This document shows positions 39,816 to 49,085 of a DNA stretch of 64,000 bases, piece by piece. A program made the position numbers and the translations under genes. The notes under the pieces were generated by a model. The model was not told the origin of the DNA. It made no database searches and worked only from the letters and a program-made list of their open reading frames with translations. Every line of letters begins with the position of its first letter. Within the stretch, counting starts at the first letter, position 1. The stretch is from Onchocerca volvulus (lineage: Eukaryota > Nematoda > Chromadorea > Rhabditida > Onchocercidae), in the NCBI GenBank assembly GCA_000499405.2, contig HG738139.1:2584976-2648975 (forward strand). The letters run 5' to 3'.

Positions 39816-41340
39816 TCATGGCAGCGAGCGCATGATATGATTACAAAATGGTGCTTCTCGCATCAGTGCTTGAGCTTTGCTCTCAGTTTCTTTGTAAAAA
39901 ATCCGTTTCTTCTGAAAATATTAGTTGCTTAAATCAAAAAGCGTCACTATTGATTTATATCAATTGCCACATTCCCTTAATCTTTGTACGAATCCATAAA
40001 AAGAATGTCTAACAATTTCCAAACGGCAGTCGAGTTTGGAAAATATTCAATTCTTTTGCAATCCCTGGAGACTATTTTTTTCGTGCAAAACCATAAATAG
40101 AAACAAATAAAATATTATTTGCCTCAATTTCAGCTTCTAGTTTCTTCCTCAATTGAAGCAAATTCGTTTCAATATTAGTCATGACTGGTTGCAAATGGCC
40201 AATAATATCATCCGACGGAATGCCGCTTGGTCGCCATCCTGAAATTGTGAGGTTACAATTCATCATAGATACCAAACAGTGGCATGAAGGTACTAAAGAA
40301 AAAAACATGAAGATAAACTTAAGAATCTGCAATTAAAGTAATATGTGTCGTATATTTTGTACCTTTTGATAATGTAGGAATCATACCTTTAATTTCTTTC
40401 GGTGACTCCTCAATAAGATTTTTTAGCTTGACCATTCCTTCAAGGACCTCAAAATATATGTTATTTAAGTGTAAAATTACATTAAAACTTGTAAGACATA
40501 ATTCAAAAATACAATGTAAGTGACAAATTATCGGCAGGGCGATTCGACTATTGCCTCAGAAGTAGGAAAATGGATTTGGAAGCTTAAACCATAATATTAA
40601 TAAATATTATTCGATGATCCAAAAATATTATTGAAAATTTGACAAAATAATTCTATCGCATAGGCTTGCTTACCTCATCATTGTGGATAACCTGACTGAC
40701 GCCTTCTAATACCGATTCCTGCAGTTCTTCTTTTGCAGTTACAAGAATTTCTTCCATTTTTTCAGAAGTAATCTACCAAAGATAATACGAATATTGAGAT
40801 AGAATGAAACGAAATAAATATCCAAGATAATATAAATATTAAGATAGAATGAAATGAAATACTTTTGACATAATGAATTCAAGAAAACAATAAATTACGA
40901 TGAATGAATCAATCAAGAAATATATTATGTGTAGTAATCTAGTGCTGATATCATTCCTGAATGTTCTACTGAATTGTTGTGGACAAAAAAGAGAGAAACT
41001 TCTTAGTCTATGAAATGCAGACCATACCATAAGAACGAAACTCATAATATTTTATTCTTTATTAAAAGATAGAAAAACTGATTACGAAAACAAAAAAGCT
41101 GACGAAATATTGCAATTTCTAAATCTTTAAAAAATCTAAAAACTCCAAAATAAAAACTGACTTCTTGCTTGGAGACGAGAAAAGAGCGTTTTAAATAACT
41201 TCATAAAAGTTAATCTTTAAAAATACCTTTTTTTCGGTCGTTCTATTAACAATCTTCATACATTTCTCTGCCGCTATTGCTTCCGCTACAAGTTTCTTTA
41301 AAACTTCATTTACTGCAGCATACAATGATTCGGTAGACAT
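39816..41340 (-). CDS. NNF1: Probable kinetochore MIS12-complex subunit Nnf1/PMF1
   Basis: Minus-strand exons in coding order: 41340-41227, 40772-40674, 40447-40387, 40238-40123, 39911-39816; 161 aa. The protein is helical and acidic/basic mixed, with coiled-coil character at both ends. The sequence KGWRPSGIPSDD matches the WRPSGIP motif of vertebrate PMF1 at the same relative place, after an N-terminal helix bundle and before a long coiled coil. Nnf1 pairs with Mis12 in the complex that joins the Ndc80 complex and KNL1 to the centromere. Two choices matter. Exon 3 ends at AAAG|GTATGA, which brings WRPSGIP directly after EEIK-like sequence. Exon 4 ends at a GC donor (GAG|GCAAAT). A GT donor 18 bp further on, or read-through to a TAG at 40074-40072, are alternatives. 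The start follows a likely SL acceptor (TTTTTCTTAG at 41355-41364). Confidence 0.68.
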
Positions 41341-42423
41341 CACACAGGAAGATTCTAAGAAAAAGTCATCTTGTTGAAAATTTATACAAATATAATTGAT
41401 AAAACATACCATCTTATTGTAATATTTATCACAAATCATATCAACAAGGGACAACACTGATTACGTGAGAGTAATTACGAGTAATTAATTAGAGCAACTG
41501 ATTTATTACTTAATTAGAGTAAACTAATTAGAGTAAATAATTATGTGAGAGTCATATGGATGATACAATGCTTGTTTGTATATCATGTGATATCCGTGGG
41601 GAAGATTATGATAAAATTATGTGTTACTATACAACATTAGTCATAGTGTTACCACGTAAAATTTACATGAACGCTTCCTTGAACGTTTCAGGCCACGTAA
41701 CGTACGCAAAACATTTTATGATCAACAGAACCCATATAGTATGCGAAAGCCATCAGTCACTATAACCGTTCGGGCACAAATTCAAGTCATCATTAGCGCG
41801 CTCTTCCTCGAAGTGTTGCAGCGGAAAAGTTTCGGGCTATGGTACCAGAAAACGGGGAAGTAGGTCCGAGGACAAGTGGGAGGGAGAAGAGGAAAGTTTG
41901 AAGAAGAGAAGACATGCATCTAAAGTATAAAAGAATGACATTCATCACATTGAGAGCCTTGTTTCTAAACGGGTCAAAAGGTCACGAAAGAGATATGTGA
42001 TGTTGAAACACTAGATAATTTTGTGATAAAAAATGCTAGGGTAATTACGAATAAAAAGAAAAACTATCATGAAATGAGAAGAGAGAAGAAAGTGATAAGA
42101 TTGATAGAAGAATTATTACGATAAGGCGGGAAATTTTTGAAGAGGTCATACTTGAAAATTTATTCTTTTTTAGAATTGAGTTAGTGAGGAAAGGTGTACT
42201 AGGTGGTGGGGAAAAAATTTGATAGTGTGTAATTTGTTGGATTGAAGATTGCTTCTTCTTCTTCTTGCTAATGTGATTCGGCTAGGTCAGCAATAGACTT
42301 TATTGAATTTACACGACATTATGCAAAATTATCGCTCTAACACAACGGTAAGGATTAAAGTAAACACAGTACATGGTAAAAAATCAAAGTATACGAACAA
42401 TCCTTCAAATGTTTACTACATTA
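41341..42423. other. Spacer upstream of the Nnf1-like gene
   Basis: 1.1 kb with the likely Nnf1 SL acceptor at 41355-41366. Around 41460-41560 there is degenerate tandem sequence built from attagagtaa and acgtgagagt strings. The remainder is purine-rich and holds no convincing exon. A 69-codon plus-strand frame at 41556-41765 lacks support. Confidence 0.45.
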
Positions 42424-42701
42424 TCATATCTGCTCTTTGTAACCATTGTTCTTTTTTCGCTCCATCACTACAGATGCTCCTGCTGAACTGTTTGTCTGTC
42501 GCTGAACTGTAGGTTCTACTGCAAAGTTGAATTTTCCTCGAAAATCGTATTGCGTCGAACTTGAACTGTCTTTTACTTCAAATTCTGATCTTCTAAATCC
42601 TTTCAGGGCTCCTTCCACTTACCAGATCTCCAACGTGTCGCCTCATAATTGACTGACTTACTTTGTTGAATTGTGAATCGAAGCGTTTTGGCGGGAAACA
42701 T
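42424..42701 (-). CDS. Possible small gene, unknown product
   Basis: I do not recognise this protein. On the minus strand an ATG at 42701 opens a frame starting MFPAKTLRFTIQQ, and two strong GTAAGT donors follow, at 42661 and 42622. Two models end at the same TGA (42426-42424). In the longer one the exon 42701-42662 joins 42599-42424 across a 62-bp intron, giving a Ser- and Gln-rich protein of about 71 aa with DSSSSTQYDFRGKF. In the shorter one 42701-42623 joins 42518-42424 across a 104-bp intron after CTTTGCAG, giving about 57 aa. Base composition is less AT-rich than the surroundings, and it lies upstream of the Nnf1-like gene on the same strand. It could also be the 5' end of a gene I have not traced, or not a gene at all. 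Confidence 0.35.
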
Positions 42702-43716
42702 ATTTCTTTTTTTTTTGGCGGTGAATATGTTTATCGTCCCTTCGAAACTATGTCGCGCCAATTGATTTTTAATACTCCTTGCTTACAATAATTGTCACGG
42801 TGCTGGTTGATCTATAACATCTATTGTTTATATGCAACTAATTACATTTTTTTTGGCTTTTGCCGACAGTGAGAGCATCACTGGATTCACCATCAGGATT
42901 ATCAATGTTATCATACGAATCATCATCAATCAAGATTAACGGAATCACTAAATCATAAAAATTTACAAATGACAATCTGGATTATATTTTGAAAGTTAAT
43001 TTTTTATGAATAGTAAGTTGGTAATAAGTTATAGTTCTATTTCAGATTAATCTAATATCAACTAACACTGCGAATATAGCTTTTTGATTCAAAATTTCAT
43101 TATATTATCTTAATATCTAAAGAATTTCCTGCCTAATTACGTTATGTACCCGAACTTAATCAGAAATCCTTATAATATTTAATATTCGTCTGTTATGATC
43201 AATTAGACAAATATGAACAGTTAAAAGCAGTATTTTTAGAAGGAAATCTTTCAAAATTTAATAAAAATTTGTTCTTCTCTTGTGTTAATAATATTGATAT
43301 TAAGACTTTGAGATTCCTTCCCAAATTATTTTCTTGAAGATAATTCTTAAAGAAAATTGGGGACATATGAAAAAATATGGTATTCATTTGTATAATTTTT
43401 AACTTGATGTTATGTTTGTTTACATAATATTTATTTGCATCATACTTATTTAAATCACTGCAAATTGTTTAGGTGTATTGTTGGACAAATTTTGAAGAGC
43501 ATGTGAAGTGAATCAATTTGCTGATTGATCTATTAATTCCATGAAGAGAAAAGCTGAAATGATGAAACAGTAATGGTTAAGATGGCAAGCATATTCGATA
43601 GCTGAAACGAATTGGATTTTTTTTAAATATAAAAGAGACGATGGATTAGATGAATATATGGGACGAAAGGCAAGTATGTATAAAGCTATATATGCCTAAT
43701 TATTTTTGTCACTATG

Positions 43717-43812
43717 TTTGTGTGTGCGCATTTGTGTGTGTACGCGTGTATATGTGCATGTGTATATGTGTGTGTGTGTGTGCATGTGTGTGTGTGTGTG
43801 TATGTGTGTGTA
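43717..43812. repeat. (GT)n-rich microsatellite
   Basis: Interrupted GT/TG dinucleotide repeat with CA and TA interruptions, about 95 bp. It is the only sizeable alternating purine-pyrimidine GT tract in the window and could adopt Z-DNA. Confidence 0.9.
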
Positions 43813-44042
43813 TTTTTCTCAGATAATAAATTTAAATCAAGTCAGCCTTGTCACTACTAGCTGAAGCAACACATTCAAAAGAAAGTGAAACAAGAAAGAA
43901 AACTTGTTTCGTCGTTTTTTTATTAACTTCTTCTTGTTTTTATTATTATGTCTACAACAATATCATATTATTGCCATTTTCATTATTATTATTATTAGAG
44001 TTTGTGTAATATTATTATTAGCATTATTATTATTTTTGCTGC

Positions 44043-44126
44043 TTATTATTATTTTCTTTATTGAATTCTTAGATATTGTCACATTATTATTATTTTCTTT
44101 ATTGAATTACTTAGATATTGTCACAT
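44043..44126. repeat. 41/42-bp tandem duplication carrying splice acceptors
   Basis: Two adjacent copies, about 44043-44083 and 44084-44126, differ by a single inserted A. Each ends in ttgaattcttag or ttgaattacttag followed by atattgtcac. The AGs are at 44072 and 44114, and the rhomboid ATG is at 44131, so the likely SL acceptor of that gene has been doubled. Confidence 0.8.
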
Positions 44127-44130
44127 TCAA

Positions 44131-47100
44131 ATGGTCAATAAACGATCAGCGGAAGAAATCATTGCTCAAGAATTTGATAAAGTTTGTGATCTTCTTTACT
44201 AATTGTCATAAAATTTTCGGTAAAAATTAAGTAAATTTTGTGGGGAGAATCCATTCCATTTTGAAAGTGGTATAAATGCTCATACTTTTCAAAATAGCAG
44301 TATTACCAAAATACTGCCAGTTTTATAAAAAAATTTTCCATGTGGAAAGCTTCTTTTCATCCGTAAAATCGTTTTGAATAAAGGTGATGTAGTCAATGTT
44401 CTAATCACTGATAAAAATTGAAAAATAGATCGGGAAAAGGACTTATTTACTTGTTATAGCTTGATACGGATGGTGATGGGATGATAGTGCTGAATGAAAT
44501 CCATCATTTATTGAATGATAATTTCAACAGAAAACAAGTGAGCCTATTGATATATGCTTTTGAGTAATGATAAAATAAGTTTTTTATTTTCCCAAATAAA
44601 GATATGGAGAGCACTTGGATGAATTATTCATGTTTTCCATAGATTGGATTAAATGGGAGACAAATTCATCTACTTCTAAAGGAAGCTGACAAAAATCGTG
44701 ATAATGTTCTGGATTTCAACGAATTCTCACAATTGGTATATTCTTTGTTTTATTATGCTTCAGCAGTAATCTTAATTTTAAATCTATTTATTCACTATTC
44801 AGATTCATTCTAATTTCATCCCTTATTCAAATTTCAACAGCACGTTTAAAATCTCACCAATTTTAAATAATATGACTTATATCAACTATAAAAATAGGTA
44901 ACATCAGCAGATGCACAGAAGGAAAAACTAAAAGTGTTGATGTATTCGGTGGCTGACACAGTAATCGCCAGGACCGATCGACCGACTGTGCATACATATA
45001 TTGACAAGTATAATTGCCTACCTCCACCAATATTTATTTTAAGTATCTCAATATTACAGGTAATTTTATTTTGTTAATAGAAATACATATATTTCTAGAA
45101 GGAATAACTCATTGAAAATAACACATTGAAAGATAACAATGAATAAAATGAAAACTAAAAACAGGGTAATTTGACTGAGGTTATGTTGGAAAGTCTTTGC
45201 TGTTATCGCTGGAAGAAAATGGGATTGCTAAGGTGACAGTTGTCAAATTTTTAGTGATGTCAGCTCAAGGAATGCACTGAAATGCCATATCGTAGAATTT
45301 TAGAAGTATTATAATATACGAAAATAGCTACCTATATTGCTATTCTATGGAAGATTTTCTGCAAAAGGTTACATTTCTATATTTGGTGAAAATTATAGAT
45401 AGCTACTTTTGTATATTATATGTATGGACGATCAGAAAATCCATTAACTCATTGCGCTGGTTGTTGGATCGATGGAACTATTGGACCATTCTTATTTGCA
45501 CCAACTGTTCGTTATCAGGCTTGGCGATTTTTCAGCTACCAATTTGTGCATCAAGGGTTTATTTTAATTCATTTTATTAAGAATCTAAGTGATAGTGAAA
45601 TAGCAATTCCGAAAACCTAAATCTCAATAATGAAATAGCAATTCTGAAAATGATTTTAAATTTCTTCAATACATCATCGAATTTTAATGTTCACATAAAT
45701 TTAAAACTTATTTCAGTATACTTCATTTAATGCCGAATGTTGTCGTTCAATTATTAATTGGCGTACCACTGGAGTTAGTCCATAAAATGTGGCGTATAGC
45801 AGCTATCTATTTATTGGCTGTTTGTCTAGGTAAGCTATTGTTTCAGCGTGATATGTCTTGAAAGTGATATGACTATATACTCGAAACAATGGATACAATA
45901 GTCTCGAACCGTTTTTAATCCAGTCACTGATTAAACTGTAGTATTTCAAAAATTTAGCATAATAATAATTTGACTTAACAATACCAATGAATTAATTTGA
46001 TAGGCTTTTTTCATTTTAAATTTTTTTAAAATATATTCTACAGTGAAGTTAAGTCCTTGATTGAATCAAGGAGTTAAACATTTTTACTAGTTGATAATTC
46101 TGTTTTCAACAATGTAGGAGCACTGCTGCAGTATGCACTTGATCCATCGGTATATTTGATTGGTTGTTCTGCTGGTGTTTATGCCTTAATGGGTGCTCAT
46201 CTTTCGAATCTTATAATTGTAAGTCCTTTTCTTGTTTGATCTCTGTTAAAAAAAAAAAAAAAAATATTACAGCAACCTTTTTAATGGATCGTGGAAATCT
46301 ATTTGAAAAATAACGACAAAAGATGAGAGTTACAAACACAAGGCTGGTAATTACCAGCTTGGCAAATATACTTTAATATTATTCACATCCTACATAGTAA
46401 GGTATCTCGTGGAAGCTTTTGTTAAAATTCACAGTAGGACGGATAGAATATTCTGATTACTACAGTTATTCATTTTCGAAATATATTAGAAATCCTTTAA
46501 TTTTGATTACAGAATTGGAGTGAAATGCCGTTTCGACTGATTAGACTATTTGTCATTGCTGCATATGTTTTTGGCGACACAGCTTTGACTATTTATCGTC
46601 GTTTTCAATTGGAAGAGTGTGATCGTGTATCGTACACTGCTCATATCGCTGGCGCTGTTACTGGTGTACTTATGGGTATTGTTATTTTACATAATCTTAA
46701 GGTAAGTGACATGGTTTCATGAGAACAATAATTTAAATATTTGCAAACAAAACTGATTTGTTTCATTATATTTGAAGTATTTTGGTTTGATATTTGGCAT
46801 AATAGCATATTTCCTGCGTCATACTTATGTTTTCAATTTGAAGTATGCTCTCATAAATTTTGTTAAGATGTTTGTTAAAAGAAAGCAACAGACTTATAAA
46901 ATTAACAATCTAACTATTTATTGCAGAATAATAAGATGAAAAATTTATTCACTTCCTCTTCCTGTTCCCAATATTTTAATCCGATCAAGTTTACTATAGT
47001 TTTACCGCTAATCTTTTTTTTTTTTTTAGGTCCTATATTGGGAGCGAATACTTACGATCGTGTCACTTGTATTATTTGGTACTGTCTTTTTGTTTCTAAT

Positions 47101-47218
47101 AGTAATGGTTATTTTTGTGAATCCGTTCTCAGAACCAATTTGGAATACAATACAGTGCAAAAATGAACCAAATTTAGTAAACATTGATGATTCTTACACA
47201 GATTTTATGGATTATTGA
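44131..47218 (+). CDS. RHBDL: EF-hand rhomboid intramembrane serine protease
   Basis: Exons: 44131-44181, 44460-44537, 44643-44735, 44898-45059, 45399-45556, 45717-45829, 46118-46218, 46513-46701, 47030-47218; 377 aa. The cytosolic N-terminus has two EF-hands: a canonical loop DTDGDGMIVLNE and a second DKNRDNVLDFNE. A membrane segment follows (PPPIFILSISILQ), then the rhomboid core: AWRFFSYQFVHQG, the loop HLMPNVVVQLLIGVPLE, the nucleophile motif GCSAGVYALMGAHLSN in TM4 and the catalytic His in YTAHIAGAVTG of TM6, with a seventh TM near the C-terminus. The arrangement matches secretase-type rhomboids of the RHBDL/Rho family, which release EGF-like ligands and other membrane proteins. The nucleophile box reads GCSAG instead of the usual GASGG, and the Ser is kept. 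The acceptor at 45398 was chosen because it extends ILQ into IATFVYY in phase. Confidence 0.92.
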
Positions 47219-48045
47219 TAAAAGAGACCATAAATTAATGATATGCAGTGAAAGATCGTTATGCCATTCACAATATTACAAGAAGCACTCAGATACTAGC
47301 AACTTTCTGTTAAGTGAGACTGATCAAGATGTTTGCATGAGACTCTTCAGCGTACTTTACCAATATTATATTTTTCGTACTGTTATAAAAAAATATTGAA
47401 AGAAAGGCAGTGAAAAGTCTTAAAAAAATTCATTTCAACAGACATATACTATCTGCTCGGCAAATAATGGCGGCCAACCATTAAAGGAAAGCGAAAAACG
47501 ATAAAATATGCTGTGAACAGTTTGTCTTCTTGATAACAAAAATAGCTTTGTGGAATAAATTAGTGTCATCCACTTTAACAAATGAAAGTAAGAAATTCGA
47601 AAGGTGTTAGTTTTTAAACAATAGCGAAGCATTTCTGCATAGATTATGAGTCAGATCGTGACATTAAAGCATTCCAATAATTAAAATGTTTTAATAAATC
47701 AATGCGTTAAAACATTCCAGTAACTGGAATGTTTTAACGCCATGAAAATAGATCATCTATTTTTCTCATGTTTTTTTTTATTTTTTTGCGAAATTTTAAT
47801 ATATGAATAAAACCATTTTCTGTTTTTTGGTTTATTTGTTTATCATTATTTGTTTATCCAATTTTTTTTTTTTTTTCAAATAATTCTTTATCTCTTCTTT
47901 CAGCCGTCATTCCCCACCTTTCTAATCGTTGTTTGAGTATTTTTTCTTAGCAATTAATGGTGGGATGGAATTTTGGAGCAAGAAATAAAGATAAAGCATG
48001 AAAAATCTATCAACAGTTTCATTACAATTATATTCTTTATGAAAT
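47219..48045. other. Convergent 3' region of the rhomboid and TIP-1 genes
   Basis: About 830 bp between two stops that face each other. It contains an 18-bp-arm odd palindrome at 47704-47740, several AATAAA-like strings (near 47552, 47692 and 47806) and T-runs. No coding exon is recognisable. Confidence 0.55.
47704..47740. repeat. Odd palindrome, 18-bp arms
   Basis: Starting with gcgttaaaacattccag and ending with ctggaatgttttaacgc, the 37 bp fold on themselves around one central base. A partial related string (cattccaataattaaaatg) lies just upstream. It sits about 490 bp past the rhomboid stop between converging genes, where it could be a structured 3'-end element or a remnant of a palindromic repeat. 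Confidence 0.85.
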
Positions 48046-49085
48046 TCAATCGGGAACATCTTTTCTAGCAACAAGCATATGAAGTACTGGATATTTTTTG
48101 ATATATTTCACAGCCTTTTCGTGAGTTACCATAGTGAAATCGTTACCATTTACCTAAAACACATCGTAAATTCACTAAGTTGAAATAACCAATGATCAAG
48201 AGTACATTTCAGTTTTGCAAATGAATGATAATTGATAATATTATGAGTTTTTCTTCAGAATTCGAATTATAATATGTAACCATAATAATAAAGACAGTAA
48301 ACTGCACTACTAGTGATGAAAGTCTCCTCTGCATATTGGAAAATGCTTACCCTAAGTATTTTGTCATGTTGTCGAAGTCCAGCACGTTCTGCTGGTGAAT
48401 CGGGCTCAATTTGCGTGATATAAATTCCCTACAAAAAAACAAATTTCCGTGAAATTTAATATTTTGACAAGAATGGATATGTACTTTCATTAAACTGTAA
48501 TGAAAATCAAATATAAAAATCCGCAAAAACTTACGCTGTCAGGGTATGGATAATGTGCTCGACTTGGATCTTGATCAATACCACCACCAATTTTGAAACC
48601 TACACGAAGAACCTAAAATGGAAATTACAAATAGTACGGGTTACGAATTGAAAACTAAAGATTTCTTTTATATTTAATGTAATTCAACATAAATCTCGAT
48701 CAATCATTTGATTTACAAAAAAAAAAAAAAAAAAAAGAGTATGTTGAATTATGCAAATTAGCTCGATTCACCATGTTAATCGAAGAAAGAAAATTTAATT
48801 AAAATAATAATGGTAAATGTTAATTGGAAAACAATATATGACTGACCTGTTGTCCATTTTCATCCACATGTTGTTCTTTATGAAGTTCTACGGCAATGCT
48901 TAAGCATTCAATCGGTAAGCCAGCCACATGTCCATATGCGGTCATTTTACCATTTATCTGTAACATACTTATCATTTTTTCCTCAAATATCATATGTATA
49001 TCAATCATATCAGTTCATTTTACATTCAAAACATCAACTGAACCTGAAATTGAACTTGACCTTGCTGATATGTAACTTTCATCAT
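48046..49085 (-). CDS. TAX1BP3: TIP-1/TAX1BP3-like single PDZ-domain protein
   Basis: Minus-strand exons in coding order: 49085-49044, 48957-48847, 48612-48535, 48428-48351, 48153-48046; 138 aa, close to the 124 aa of human TIP-1. Almost the whole protein is one PDZ domain. The ligand loop is VGFKIGGGIDQDPS, followed by GIYITQIEPDSPAERAGLRQHDKIL, VNGNDFTMVTHEKAVKYI (helix B His) and a short tail. TIP-1 proteins bind C-terminal PDZ ligands such as beta-catenin and rhotekin and compete with scaffolds. The start is placed at the first ATG of an ATGATG pair in an exon that begins after CTATAG (acceptor 49124-49123). A short out-of-frame upstream ATG lies in the same exon, and an earlier coding exon cannot be excluded. 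Confidence 0.9.

Larger units (their letters stand above)
42702..44130. other. Intergenic region upstream of the rhomboid gene
   Basis: 1.4 kb with no recognisable exon. It contains a GT-rich microsatellite (43717-43812), ATT trinucleotide tracts (about 43975-44060) and the tandem duplication that carries the likely SL acceptor. A 108-codon hydrophobic frame at 43904-44230 is a product of the ATT repeats. The rhomboid promoter should lie here. Confidence 0.5.

Noticed and set aside
40072..40332. Open frame MQILKF...FARKK as a separate small gene
   Set aside because: Its middle is Nnf1 exon 4 starting at the acceptor before GWRPSG. The upstream and downstream parts are better explained as introns, though read-through to the TAG remains an alternative end.
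41556..41765. 69-codon plus-strand open frame
   Set aside because: No splice context, start context or recognisable domain; lies in repeat-like ACGTGA sequence.
43904..44230. 108-codon hydrophobic open frame
   Set aside because: It is built largely from ATT repeats and runs out of frame across the first rhomboid exon; no family features.
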